Origin: Muscardinus avellanarius
Lineage: Eukaryota; Chordata; Mammalia; Rodentia; Gliridae
Direction: 5' to 3'
DNA: 64,000 nucleotides
Assembly: GCA_963383645.1 (NCBI GenBank)
Contig: OY726560.1
Coordinates: 148,433,052 to 148,497,051 of the forward strand
This document shows positions 11,050 to 21,610 of this stretch, piece by piece. A program made the position numbers and the translations under genes. The notes beneath the pieces are model-generated. The model saw only the letters and a program-made list of their open reading frames with translations. It made no database searches and was not told the DNA's origin. Numbering within the stretch: the stretch's first letter is position 1; each line of letters starts with the position of its first letter.

Positions 11050-11295
11050 TACATCCAAAACAGCAGTAGGAAAAATATCGGCGTGACAGCGCTAGCTGGA
11101 AGCCAAAGGACAGACCTCCGCCCGCGCTCTGGCCCCGCTGAGCAAAGCGAACCCTGGGAATTCCAGAGCCCGCGAGCCGCAGGCGGCGGCCGGGAGCACG
11201 GCCTCCTGCAAACACCGCCCTCTGGTGGTGCGGCCGGAGAACTGCGCGCAGGTCCGCGCTCTGGCCGCTTCTGTGTTCCCAACTGGAAAAGGACA
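11050..11295. other. CpG-rich patch
   Basis: A short block (about 250 bp) with many CpG dinucleotides ('cccgcgagccgcaggcggcg' and surroundings), unlike the CpG-poor flanks. It is too short for a classic CpG island. It contains the CTCF-like motif below and an open frame on each strand, neither with a recognisable domain. Confidence 0.5.
11214..11228 (-). promoter_or_regulatory. Strong CTCF-like motif
   Basis: On the minus strand it reads 'ccaccagagggcggt', a 15/15 match to the CTCF core consensus CCASYAGRKGGCRSY, and it lies in the CpG-rich patch. Binding is inferred from the motif only. Confidence 0.5.
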
Positions 11296-11479
11296 CTAAC
11301 TGGAGTGAACAGAAGCACTCGGTAAGAAAAGGCCAGATCCAAATAAAAAGACCTATCCGAAGTGTAGTTGGGAAGCTTGATCCCGACTAATTCTCCCCCC
11401 TCCCCCAAATAAAACGGCTTGGGTCGTCTTCTCCAAAACATATATACTTGTAAAACATAATACTGTTCAGCACTAAAGA

Positions 11480-11694
11480 AGCCGGGCGTGGTGGTGCACG
11501 CTTGGAATCCCAGTACTTGGGAGGCTGGGACCAGCCTCGGATACTTAGTGAGGCCCTCTGCAACTCAGTGAGCCCTGTTTCAAAATAAAGAATTAAAAAA
11601 TCAGGCTGGGGGTATAGCTCGGAGGTATAATGCCCCTGGGTTCAATCCCCAGCACTACAAAATAAAATAAAATAAAATAAGAAAGAAAAGAAAG
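11480..11694 (+). mobile_element. B1-dID SINE, type I, internal deletion
   Basis: Flanked by 'gcactaaaga' (11470-11479 and 11695-11704), an exact 10-bp duplication. The B1 half lacks the usual 'aggaggatcgcggttcgcag' stretch. The tail is (AAAAT)n. Confidence 0.93.
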
Positions 11695-11849
11695 GCACTA
11701 AAGAGAAGAGACACGTGCAAGTGCCAGGCTGGGCATTGCAGTGGGCATCCCTCCAGACCCTTCATAAACACAGATGCACAGGGATACCTGCAGACTGATA
11801 GCAAGGTCTATGCAATACCCAGTTTTAGCCTAATTTTTTTTAATCTGTC

Positions 11850-12566
11850 TCAATAATACACTGGAGCATCTGCACAATAAATATCACATTTAATAACTTA
11901 GACTGTAAAAGTTATCCTTGTGAAAATATGCACACAGATAAATTCATGCAAATGAGGTGAACTGTTCATTAATAGAGAATTGGCTGAGTCAATTACCATA
12001 TAGTGTGTACATACAGTGTAATACTATACAGCTGTTATTCCTTTTTTTTTTTTTTTTTTGGTGGTACTGGGGGTGGAACCCAGAGGCTTTCTACCTCCCG
12101 GCTATACTCCCAGACCTTTTTTTATATTTTATTTGGAAACAGGGTCTCACTAAGTTGCTGAGAGCCTCACTAAGTAGCTGAGGCTGGCTTCGAACCTCTG
12201 CGATCCTCCTGTCTCAGCCTCCCAAGCGCAGGGATTACAAGCGTGCGCCACCATGCCCGGCCTTATACAGCTGTTATTCTAATGTACCGATGGGACAATA
12301 TGTCAGATAGGTCATGTAATGAAATAATATTATATCACAAAAATTATATGTAGACAATTTTGCTGCCTTAGCTTATAGAGAATATTCATATATTGTACTC
12401 TCTTACATGTATGTTATAAAGAAAAATAGGCCTGCATCTAAGGAGAATAAGTTTATTGAAGGATACTCCAGAAATTCTTAGGAAATAGGATTAAAAGATG
12501 GCTACAATTTTTGCCTTTTACTTTTTCCTCTCTGTGTTGTATGATTTTTTTAAAATATTACTCTCT
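11850..12566 (+). mobile_element. Ancient L1M 3' UTR, split by a SINE
   Basis: 'attggctgagtcaattacca', 'aatactatacagctgttatt' and, after the SINE, 'aagtttattgaaggatactc' follow an L1M 3' end. It is interrupted at 12041-12263, with the duplicated target site inside it. Confidence 0.55.
12041..12263 (-). mobile_element. B1-dID SINE, full-length type III
   Basis: Exact 16-bp target-site duplication 'tatacagctgttattc' (12025-12040 and 12264-12279). It has the type III linker (reverse 'ttttatttggaaacaggg') but keeps the full B1 half. Low divergence and a pure T-run suggest a young copy. Confidence 0.96.
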
Positions 12567-12800
12567 CAGGCCGGGCATGGTGGCGCACGCTTGTAATCCC
12601 CACGCTTGGGAGGCGGAGACAGGAGGATCACGCTGATTCGGAGCCAGCCTTGCTGGCTTAAGAGACCCTGTTTCCACATTAAAAAAATGAAGTTAAAAAA
12701 TAGGTCTGGGAGTATAGCCCGTGGGAGTATAGCCCGGAGGTAGAAGGGCTTCCAGGAATCCTAGTACCACCAAACAAATAAAAAAAAATTAAAATAAAAT
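12567..12800 (+). mobile_element. B1-dID SINE, type II, with internal duplication
   Basis: Target-site duplication 'aaaatattact(c/t)tct' (12552-12566 and 12801-12815, one mismatch). It has the short B1 half with 'gccagccttgctggctta' and the right end 'agggcttccaggaatcc'. A 15-bp unit is tandemly duplicated within the ID half (12708-12737). Confidence 0.94.
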
Positions 12801-12816
12801 AAAATATTACTTTCTT

Positions 12817-13008
12817 AGCCAGACATGGTGGCACACACCTGTTATCCCAGTACTTAAGAGGCTGAGACAGGAGGATCACAGTTTCAAAGCCAGCCTTGGC
12901 AACTTCGTGAGGCTCTCTGCAACTTAGACCCCGTTTCAAAATAAATAACAAAATAGGGCTGGGTGTGTAGCTCAGCAGTAAAATGCTCTTGGATTCAATT
13001 CCCAGTAC

Positions 13009-13055
<47 letters not shown>

Positions 13056-13066
13056 ACACACACATT
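12817..13066 (+). mobile_element. B1-dID SINE with (CA)n tail
   Basis: 'agccagacatggtggcacac' to 'caattcccagtacc', followed directly by about 26 CA units (13012-13064) replacing the A-tail. Confidence 0.93.
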
Positions 13067-13247
13067 CTCCTCTTCCAAAAGCCAGACTGCACCGTGTCTT
13101 ACGTAAGTAATCCTGTTAGCGTACACTTGGGTCCTTCCTGATTTTTCTATTAGCAGCAAAATCACGGCAACCACCTACGTCCAAGTCACTGTGCACATGT
13201 CTGATTATCTCTGGGTAACTCCTAGGTGTGAAGTCCCCGGGTTTATT

Positions 13248-13430
13248 ATTTATTTATTTATTAGCGGTACTGGGGTTCCTGGAAGCCCTTCTACCTCCAG
13301 GCTACACTCCCAGACCTATTTTATACTTTTTATTTGAAAACAGGGTCTCTTAAGCCAGCGCTGCTGGCTTCGAACCTGTGTCCGCCTCCCAAGCGCGGGG
13401 ATTACAAGCGTGCGCCACCACGCCAAGCCT
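13248..13430 (-). mobile_element. B1-dID SINE, type II, minus strand
   Basis: Target-site duplication 'cccgggtttatt' (about 13236-13247 and 13431-13442). It reads 'ggggttcctggaagccctt' and 'aagccagcgctgctggctt', the type II signature in reverse, and also lacks part of the B1 head. Confidence 0.93.
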
Positions 13431-14398
13431 CCCGGGTTTATTTTTAAATGTTCATCCTCTGTGACCCTGGCCATCAACACGTAGCGAATTGAATCTGCCA
13501 CGATGGCCATCAGGGGTTTAAAGTGCCTAACGTGTTTTTGGAGGGGCTGAAATAACCACCTTCCAAATAGCCATGGCTGGGAAGCTGTTCCCACCAGGAC
13601 TCCCAAAGCTTGTGTGTCTACGTGGGCATAGGCCTCCTCTCTCTGCTGCTCCAGAACGAGGTCTGATTTGTTCAAACTCAGGTCTTTTCAGAGATGGAGC
13701 TTCAGCTAGAAACCCTGACAAATATTTTTCATGCAACCAATTGGGAGAAAAAGTTGCAAATAGGTTATTATTCTCGGGAGGAAAAAAAAAAAAATCCTTT
13801 GCCTCCAAACTGGAGCGGCAAATCCACCCAACGTATTCGCTTCTTTAGAGAAAAGCAGAAAGGTTAATATCGCCCCGTCAGAGAAAAGGAGACAATTAGT
13901 GCAACTGTGATTCAGAAGAAGAATAGAGGTTAATTGCTTGGAGTCCACATGTCTCAGACGCCTAATGCTATATCATTATTTTTTTAGCTACATATTATTC
14001 ATTTCACACACTTAAGTATTCCACCTTATTACTAATTAGTAATTCCTTATCCTCAAATTTTACCCCCCATACAGGCTGTCATCAGAGGGCCCTGCTCAGC
14101 CCCCATTTTCAAAATTGGTGAGACGAGGATGGCACCTCCTGTCCCCTGCTCCCACCTCCGGCCCCACCAGTGTCCCCTGGCTTCACCTCTCCCATCCCTT
14201 GGGCACGCAGGTTCCTTGACTGATGAATCCTGGGGCTCATCACGCGGGCGTCCCTCCTGCCCGGGCCCTCGGCATCCACCGTGTCCCAGGCCTGCTTCTA
14301 ATCGATCTATTTATCTGGGTAAAGGATGCAGATTCCTCCTGATCAGGTGACCTTGTTTCATTCATTCATTCATTCATTCATTTGTTCATCTATTTCTT
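13431..14398. other. Unique sequence with candidate conserved element
   Basis: No repeat recognised up to a (TTCA)n run at about 14358-14380. The segment 13800-14060 is AT-rich, high-complexity and dense in homeodomain-type cores ('gacaattagtgc', 'ttactaattagtaattcc'). The opposing open frames at 13527-13848 have no recognisable domain. Confidence 0.3.
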
Positions 14399-14485
14399 TT
14401 GGTACTGGGACTTGAACCAGGGACTTCCTGCCTCCGAACTACACCCCCAGTCCTATGACAAGTGCGCACCACCACAGCAGCCCTA
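14399..14485 (-). mobile_element. Truncated dID/B1 SINE fragment
   Basis: 'ggtactgggacttgaaccag' to 'ctacacccccagtcctat' is the reverse ID half. It is then joined abruptly to 'gtgcgcaccaccacagcag', the end of a B1 head. Most of the B1 half is deleted. Confidence 0.75.
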
Positions 14486-14878
14486 CCTTGTTCTTTTGAA
14501 ATGGCTCACAATTTGGCACCATGGAAATGGAACAGGTGGATATTTACTGGGAAGGTCAGAATAACTAAAACAAGAAGGAGGGTCCCATTTCCCGTTTGAG
14601 CACTTTTAGGTCCCAGCAAGGTGCCAATGCATTTCACGAAGCCACGTGAAGCCAGGCACCAGCACGGGCACTGACCACATAGGCATGTTTGAGTGGGAGA
14701 ATCCCAAGCCCAACCCCGGGTCTGCGGTGACCCTGTGCAGCAGTGTCCCTGGGAAAGTCACTGTCTCCTTCAAGTTCTGCTTCTGTTGTTTGAAGCTGCA
14801 AAGGCTTTTGCCTGCTCTCATTTCTTAAGAGGCTGCCTGATGCCTAGACGCCTTTGCAGTACCTGTGCTGTCTTCGTT

Positions 14879-15084
14879 TTTATTTTGTTTTGGGTGCTGG
14901 GCATTGAACCCAGGGGCATCTACCTCTGAGCTGCATCCCCAACCCTGTTTTACTTATTTGAAAACAGGGTCTCACTAAGTTGCTGAGGGCCTCACTGAGT
15001 AGCTGAGGCTGGCCGTGAACCTCTGATCCTCCTGTCTCAGCCTCCCAAGTACTGGATTACAAGCGTGCACCACCACACCTGGCT
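14879..15084 (-). mobile_element. B1-dID SINE, minus strand
   Basis: 'ggtgctgggcattgaaccc' to 'gcaccaccacacctggct'. Both halves are present. Confidence 0.92.
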
Positions 15085-15450
15085 CTTGTGCTCTTTTTGA
15101 CTGGTCTGCTCTTCCTTCTCCTTATTCAAAGGACATAGTTGAGGATGTTGGGGGTGAGGGTACAAAGCAACCTGGAACCCCAGCTTGACTGAGGTCTTGC
15201 TGAAGGCAGACATTCTGCCGCTGGGAATGATACCATTCTCCAGGTTGTCTGCAGAACCAGGGTGAGAAACTTTATGTGGATGGAGGCCCAGGTTTCTTCT
15301 CTTCCTGGGGTAAAGACACTTTGGATAAGTTGAGTGGAGGGGCTGTTCCTTCCGTTATGGAATTAACAGTCAGAGATTATAAATAAATTATATATTTACT
15401 CAATGATAAGCATGGACGTACATGCAAGAAACAAGAAACTATAAAGATAA

Positions 15451-15663
15451 AGCCAGCTGGGCATAGTGGCACACATCAGTCATCCCAGCACTTGGAAGGC
15501 TGAAACCAGAGGATCACAGGTTCCAGGCCAGCCTCAATAACTTACTGAGACCCTCGATAACTTATCAAGACCCTGTTCCAAAATTTAAAAAGAATTGGGG
15601 GCGTAGCTTGGAGGTAGAATGCCTCTAAGTTCAACCCCAAGTACCAAAAAAAAAAAAAAAAAA
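15451..15663 (+). mobile_element. B1-dID SINE, diverged
   Basis: 'agccagctgggcatagtggc' to 'accccaagtacc' plus an A-run. The left half carries a partial internal duplication ('ataacttactgagaccctcg', then 'ataacttatcaagaccctg'). Confidence 0.9.
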
Positions 15664-16383
15664 AGGATATTTGAAAAAGAACAAAATAGGATTTCTAGAA
15701 CTGCGGGATATGATAATTAAAGTGAAAACCTCCTGGGTAAGACAATCAGGAGTTTGAAAGTAGTTCTGAATGAATTATCCATCAAGGGACAATAACTGAA
15801 AAACTGTGAAAGGAGGTTAAGAGACAAGAAGCATTGATCAAGGTGCTCGAGGAGAAAAAGGGTGAATGCCACAGAGGTGAAGACGAGAGGGGAGCTGAGA
15901 ACCTTCCGGCACAGAGCAAAGCTACTGACCGCTCAATTTAAAACCCCAATAAATGAAAAGCAATAAAAATAAAAAGAAATATTTGCTTAATACATTGTAG
16001 TGAAGCTGCTGAATACCAAAGATAAAGCGGAGATTTTAAAGGTAGACAGAAAGAAAGATGGAGCCACAATTAGACAGACAGCTGACTTCTTATCTGCTAG
16101 AGTGAAAGCCAGAAGAATGGTAGAAACATTCGGTAGGGAGAGACAGAAATGACTGTCAGTCTGGGTTCGGTGCCCAGCAAACACAGACTTCAGAACAAGG
16201 TGAGAAAGAGACATTTTCAAAACAATGAAAACCAGAAGAATTTGAAAGATGGATTTCATGGTCTCATTTTGAAGACCTAAGATGTCAAGAATAAATTGTA
16301 TAGATTTTAATAGGTATCAACTAAATAGCAATAATTATACTATGGAAATTTTTTAAAAACCCAAATTTTAAAACACCACAATA

Positions 16384-16575
16384 GGCCGGGCGTGGTGGTG
16401 CACGCTTGTCATCCCCGTGCTCGGGAGGCTGAGACAGGAGGATCGCACGGGTTCGAAGCCAGCCTCAGCTACTTAGTGAGGCTCTCGGCAACTCAGTGAG
16501 ACCCTGTTTCCAAATAAAATATAAAATGGGTCTGAGAGTATAGCCTGGAGGTAGAAAGCCTCTGGGTTCCACCAG
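16384..16575 (+). mobile_element. B1-dID SINE, full-length type III
   Basis: It has the type III linker 'ccaaataaaatataaaat' and 'ggtctgagagtatagcctgg', but keeps the full 'cagctacttagtgaggctct' segment missing from type II copies. It has no A-tail at 'ggttccaccagcag', so the 3' end is trimmed. Confidence 0.92.
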
Positions 16576-16925
16576 CAGACGAAATGAGTATTGTGAGATC
16601 CTGTATGATGTAGAAGGAAGGTGAAGGTAAAGGTTTTGATTATCCTTACATTTGATAAATTATGATTTCTGGGGTAATCACTAACATAATATAGACAGAA
16701 AAAAATAATCTAAAACAGAAAAATAAAAAGAGGGATGGACCAAAAAGCATAAAGTGAGATGGTAGGCAAATGTACTAACATATCAATAATTACGATAAAT
16801 GTAAATGGACCAGATATTCCTGGTAAAAGATAAAGATTATCAGATAAGATTTCTTTTTAAGTCCAAGTATTTTCTGTTTATAAGAATTGCAACAAAAACT
16901 TAAAATTTATAAAAAGGCGGGAAGT

Positions 16926-17142
16926 AGCTGGGCATGGTGGCACATGCATGTAATCCTAGTACTTGAATCCTAGGTTCAAGGCCAGCCTCAGTAACTTAGT
17001 GAGGTCCTCAGCAACCTAGCAATGCTCCGTGACTTAGTGAGACCCCATTTCAAAAATAATAATAAAATAAAATAATAGAGATGGTACTATAGCTCAGAGG
17101 TAGAATGCCCCTGGGTTCGTCCCCAGTACCAAAAAGCAAAAC
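16926..17142 (+). mobile_element. B1-dID SINE
   Basis: 'agctgggcatggtggcacat' to 'tcgtccccagtacc' with an A-rich tail. It has a small deletion around the 'cttgggaggctgag' region of B1. Confidence 0.92.
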
Positions 17143-17256
17143 AACAACAGAAAGCAAGCAGGTAGACCATTAACAAAAAGGATGATATGTTGGACCACGT
17201 AGCCATGCCAGCAACACACAGATCACATTCTCTGATCACAATTCAAAAGCCCAGAA

Positions 17257-17473
17257 TTTTTTTTTTTTTAACAGTACTGGGGATGAAACCCAGGGGCATT
17301 CTACCTCCAAGCTACACCCCCAGCCCTATCTTTTATTCTTTTTATGTTGAAACAGGATCTCACTGAGTTGCAAAAGGCCTCACTCAGTAGCTGAGGCTGT
17401 CCGTGAACCATGATCCTCCGGCCTCTGTCTCCCAAATGCTGGAATTACAAGCGTGCACCACCACACCCGGCTA
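17257..17473 (-). mobile_element. B1-dID SINE, type I, minus strand
   Basis: T-run, 'cagtactggggatgaaaccc', 'gaggctgtccgtgaacc' (the type I 'ggttcgcggacagcc' site reversed) and an end at 'caccacacccggct'. Confidence 0.93.
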
Positions 17474-17893
17474 AGAAATACATTTTAAAATAACCTTTTG
17501 GCCAAAGAAAAAAAATCATAAGCAGAATTTTAAAATACTTAGAATTGAGAAACAATGAAAGCATGTTATACCAAAACTTATGAGTTGAGCCAAGAGAAAT
17601 TTTTAGACTTAATTATTTATATTTTTTAAATAGAGAAGGAAAAACTGGAAATCTAAAGATCTAAGTATCCATCTTATAAGTTGACTGAAGAAAAGCAAAA
17701 TAAAATCAAACATTCTCAAAAGTCTGCGGTGGCGTTCAGTTCACCTCCACACCCCAGAATGTAAAATGACCTTCTTTCTCCTAACGGGGGCTCTCCCTCT
17801 GCAAAGGCACTTTTTCTCCAAACACAATGGCAGTCTGCTGGTAGCATGGGAGATGATTCTCAATGATACTTGGATGCCTGGATAATATAACAG

Positions 17894-18104
17894 ATTTTTT
17901 TTCAGTAGTGGAAATGAAACCCAGGGGTAGTCTACCTTCGAGCTACACCTTCAGCCCTATTTTTTGTTCTTTATTTTGAAACACAGTCTCACTGAGTTGC
18001 AAAGGGCCTCTCAAAGTAGTAGCTGAGGCTGTCCATGAACTGGAATCCTCCTGCCTTAGTTTCCCAAGTGCTGGGATTACAAGCATGTGTCACCACTCCC
18101 GGCG
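17894..18104 (-). mobile_element. B1-dID SINE, type I, minus strand
   Basis: 'cagtagtggaaatgaaaccc' to 'tcaccactcccggcg'. It carries 'gaggctgtccatgaac'. It lies immediately upstream of a younger type II copy. Confidence 0.92.
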
Positions 18105-18118
18105 TAAACTAAGGGTTC

Positions 18119-18314
18119 CTTTTATTTTTATTTATTTATTTATTGGTGGTACTGGGGTTCCAGGAAGCCCTTCTACTTCCGGGCTATACTCCCAGACCTA
18201 TTTTTATTTGGAAACAGGGTCTCTTAAGCCAGCGCAGCTGGCTTCGAACCTGTGTGATCCTCCTGTCTCAGCCTGCCAAGTGCGAGGATTACAAGCGTGC
18301 GCTACCATGCCCGG
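18119..18314 (-). mobile_element. B1-dID SINE, type II, minus strand
   Basis: 10-bp target-site duplication 'ctaagggttc' (18109-18118 and 18315-18324). Type II signature in reverse: 'gttccaggaagcccttc' and 'aagccagcgcagctggctt'. The tail is (ATTT)n. Confidence 0.94.
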
Positions 18315-18459
18315 CTAAGGGTTCGTTCCTTTTAAAATGTATTTACCAGTAAGAGGATAGAATTCAAAGGAAAATATTAAACAAAAATGATATATTGATT
18401 ACAATATTAAACAATGATATATTAAAACAATAATTACATTATTTGGCAAAAAAGTCTCA

Positions 18460-18680
18460 TTTTATTTATTATTTATTTATTTATTTTTGGCACAGGAATT
18501 GAACATAGGGGCATTCTACCTCTGAGCTACAGTCCCAGTATTACTATTACTACTATCAATATTACTATTATTATTATTATTATTATTATTATTTTATTTG
18601 AAACAGTGTCTCCCTATGTTGCTGAGGCTGGCCTTGAACTTGCAATCCTCCCATCTCAGCCTCCCTGAGGGATTACAGGT
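18460..18680 (-). mobile_element. B1-dID SINE with internal (TTA)n
   Basis: 'ggcacaggaattgaacatag' to the reverse B1 'agggattacaggtg'. The linker between the halves has expanded into an interrupted TTA microsatellite (18541-18593). Confidence 0.85.
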
Positions 18681-19858
18681 GGGGGAAAAATCATCTCATT
18701 TCTGAAATGGAAATGACAGGTCGCATCTCATAACTGGTAGTTGGATAAGATATACAGAATGGAAAATCAAGCTTTGTGAATTAACATGTTATTCGTAAAG
18801 CATCTTAATAGCCTACTTAAAAAGAACTCAGTAAATGTTAGTCATTATATTAGTAATAATAATTTAAATAATCGACAGTTGAGAAACACTCTTTTAACTA
18901 AATCTGCAAAGATAAAACTGGAGATCATTGACAGAGCCCACCGGCGTAGTATGAAGAGAGGCTAAAGCCCCTCTGGCCTGCTGATCCGGCCCCCAACTGT
19001 CCCTGCCCCAAACCCGCTCCTGCCTCACCATCCCCAAAGCCCGCAGGCCCGAGGCGAACATTCATACCACGCAGCAAGGTGCGGAGCTGATGGAGCTTAG
19101 GATGCTGCCTTTTCTCTAAAAGCCTCACTTCTGAGGGTGAAAAGCTTTAACTCTGGAAGAGAAACCCCCAGCTGTGGTCTTTGAGCGCCCCAGCTGAGCC
19201 AGGGGCAGCGGTGATGCATCTTCAGGAAAACCTCTCATCTGTCATTTTCCGGAGCTCAGCACAACGTCTTTCCTCTCCATTAGAAGATGGTGAGCAGAGG
19301 TAATTCTGGGGGCTGCTTCTCTGCATCGTTTATATGTTCCCTGAAGGCTGCTCCTGCCCTCAGCTGCTCTCCTTGCAGTCCTCCAGGGATCCTGGGGGGG
19401 AAACCCAGAGGGTGGGAGAACCTTCCCATCCCCAGTAACCGGCTGAGAGCATCAACCGTATGCGGCCACCAGGGGGAGCCATAGCTTTCTCTTTGGAGCC
19501 CCAGAACTCTCCCATCACTTGCTAAACAGAGTGGCGCCTGGGACTGGAATAGACGTCTTGGGGACAGGGGGCACGTCTGCAGGATCCTGCCTACTTGGCT
19601 GGCTGCTGCTCAGGGCACACGGGGCCTCGCGGTGGGAGGGCTGCCTCCTCAACGGGGAGCCTCGGTGCGTGGCATCCTTGACCCTAGGGGCTTACTGTCT
19701 GACTGTGGCCTGCGGAAGGGCCCAATGACTAGGAGCCAGGCACTTGGGTTCCTACAGATTGTTTGTCAAATGCGTGTGATGAATAAATACTCCCTTCACT
19801 CCGAAACCTACGGGGAAGGACAGACGTGAATGCATCACTTGCGATTAAAAGCATAACC
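18681..19858. other. Unique sequence, no gene recognised
   Basis: AT-rich to about 18,900, then GC-rich. The small opposing open frames (60-70 codons) have no family features. It contains the CTCF-like motif at 19466. Confidence 0.45.
19466..19480 (+). promoter_or_regulatory. CTCF-like motif
   Basis: 'ccaccagggggagcc' matches CCASYAGRKGGCRSY at 14 of 15 positions (C12 is A), and the preceding 'cgg' fits the extended consensus. It is in unique DNA. Confidence 0.4.
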
Positions 19859-20040
19859 CAGCTTGGCGCAGTGGCGCATGCGTGTAATCCCCAGATTTCG
19901 GAGACTGGGACGGGAGGATCTCAGGTTTGAGACTAGCCTCCATGAGTTAGTAAGACTGTTTACAAATTAAAAATAAAATAGGGCTGGGGGTGTAGGTCAG
20001 AGGTAGACTGGCTCTGCATTCATTCCCCAGTCTCCCCCCC
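19859..20040 (+). mobile_element. B1-dID SINE, diverged
   Basis: 'agcttggcgcagtggcgcat' to 'cattccccagtctccccc'. An A/T-rich (ATAATG)-like tail runs to about 20085. Its last 22 bases and 3' flank are the source of the duplicated segment at 20846. Confidence 0.88.
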
Positions 20041-20130
20041 AGATATAACAATGATAATGATAATAAATAATGCTAATAAAAGTCAAACAGGAACACAGAC
20101 CAAAACACCACAGAGCTGCTAAGGAGGGAA
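20019..20130 (+). repeat. Source copy of a 112-bp templated duplication
   Basis: This segment spans the end of the SINE, its AT-rich tail and about 45 bp of unique flank. It recurs at 20846-20957 in the same orientation with 110 of 112 positions identical by direct reading (differences at 20049 and 20060). Confidence 0.95.
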
Positions 20131-20815
20131 ATCCATCAGCTCCCTCTAAAGATAAGCCTTGGAGAAGGCTTTCCCAGAAGACCCGAGGGGACAGTGGCTT
20201 CACCAGGAGCCCAAACAGAAATGACACTCCCAGCGGAGGGTGGTTTGAGCACTGATGTAGCGAGGAAACTTTAAGTAGGTTTCATGGAAAGAAACTCACT
20301 TTGGGAGGGAGGGAGGGAGGGATGGCGGAGGCTGGGGCCAGATATGCCAGCATGCCAAGCCAGGCTGAAGGGTTTGGCTCTGGGCCTGTGCAGACATCGT
20401 GGGCCTTTGGCAGGGCAGAGCGGTGATCAGGCCACTTGTGTACAGTAGGGATGGTAAGGGGGGGCGGGAGGCAAAGCGAGAGGCAGGAAGCTGCTACAAT
20501 CTTCTGGAAGCTTTCTGAGATTGTGTGGCCACAATGCCCTTGTTTGCTTGGGACGGAGGAGACACCAGGGTTTGAGACTTTTACCTTAAAATCCAGGAAA
20601 GCCCTGGGTAAACCAAGACCTGGTGGCCCTGACTCACCACTGACAGCGCACTGCTCCTCACTGGACTCAGGGGTTGTCTGGTGAGGGTCCTGGCATGGAA
20701 TCATCTTTAGGCAAAGTCTTGCTTGGGAACCCAGCACAGAAAACACACCCGAGGTACCCCAGACTGTCCAGAGCAGAGGACAGGATGGGGCTGGGCTGCC
20801 CCACCCTGTTCACCT

Positions 20816-20980
20816 CAGCGAGTCCCAGGCGATGGCCACCGGGACTTCATTCCCCAGTCTCCCCCCCAGATATAATAATGATAATGGTAATAAATAATGC
20901 TAATAAAAGTCAAACAGGAACACAGACCAAAACACCACAGAGCTGCTAAGGAGGGAATCCAGCGAGTCCCAAGCGATGGC
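20816..20980 (+). repeat. Templated insertion flanked by a 21-bp target repeat
   Basis: A 21-bp direct repeat ('cagcgagtccca' then 'ggcgatggc' or 'agcgatggc') sits at 20816-20836 and 20960-20980 with one mismatch. Between them are 9 bases of filler, the 112-bp copy (20846-20957) of upstream DNA at 20019-20130, and 2 extra bases. There is no A-tail at the 3' end, so this is not an ordinary SINE/L1 retroinsertion. Confidence 0.9.
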
Positions 20981-21149
20981 TGTGCAAGCTGGAAGGTTCC
21001 ACGCAGCTCTATGTCTACAGTCATTTTTTGAGCTGAAAACCTTGTTGAATCAAACCATTGTTCTGGCTCAATAGCAGATTACACTAAAGAGTAAACTTTA
21101 AAATCACGCCCAAAGTGGGTCCACCTCCTTGAACCGGAACTAAACCGTT

Positions 21150-21385
21150 TTTGTTGTTGTTGTTGTTGTTTTGTTTTGTTTGCAGTACCAAGGATGGAAT
21201 CCAGGGGCATTCTACCTACAAGCGACACCCCCAGCCCTATTTTTTTAAATTATTCTTTCTAAATTTCAGGGTCTCACTCAGTTGAGAAGGGCCTCGCTTA
21301 GTAGCTGAGGCTGTCCGCGAACCGTGATCCTCCGATCTCAGCCTCCTGAATGCTGAGATAACAAGCGTGTACCACCATGCCCGGC
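21150..21385 (-). mobile_element. B1-dID SINE, type I, minus strand
   Basis: The tail is (GTT)n/(GTTTT)n, then 'cagtaccaaggatggaatcc', 'gaggctgtccgcgaaccg' and an end at 'ccaccatgcccggct'. Confidence 0.93.
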
Positions 21386-21610
21386 TTTCCCTAATTATTG
21401 TCTTGGAATAAGAAAAATAAATCTAATCCCCCCATGAACTAACCTTAAACCAAAGGATCATTTCCTTCTGCTTGCGCCCCCACTAACACACTGCCCAGCC
21501 AGCTCCATCCCCAACCCAACACTCTCTTCCACCTGGACCAGGGCTCAAACAGGCAGACAGGGCGGGATGGCAAGAGGTCTGTGGCGTTACCAATATTCAT
21601 TAAGCACCGC

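Larger units (their letters stand above)
15664..17700 (+). mobile_element. Ancient L1M/HAL1-like body, split by four SINEs
   Basis: Segments follow L1 ORF order: 'agacagctgacttcttatct' with 'gaaagccagaagaatggtag' and 'acaaggtgagaaagagacat' (ORF1-to-ORF2 junction region); then 'taatatcaataattac'-like sequence with 'aatgtaaatggaccagatat'; then 'gttggaccacgtagccatg' and 'cataccaaaacttatg'-like sequence. All frames are broken. SINEs sit at 16384, 16926 and 17257, with another abutting at 15451. Confidence 0.65.

Noticed and set aside
20308..20322. (GGGA)n run as a G-quadruplex element
   Set aside because: Only about four short units; too short and common to be informative.
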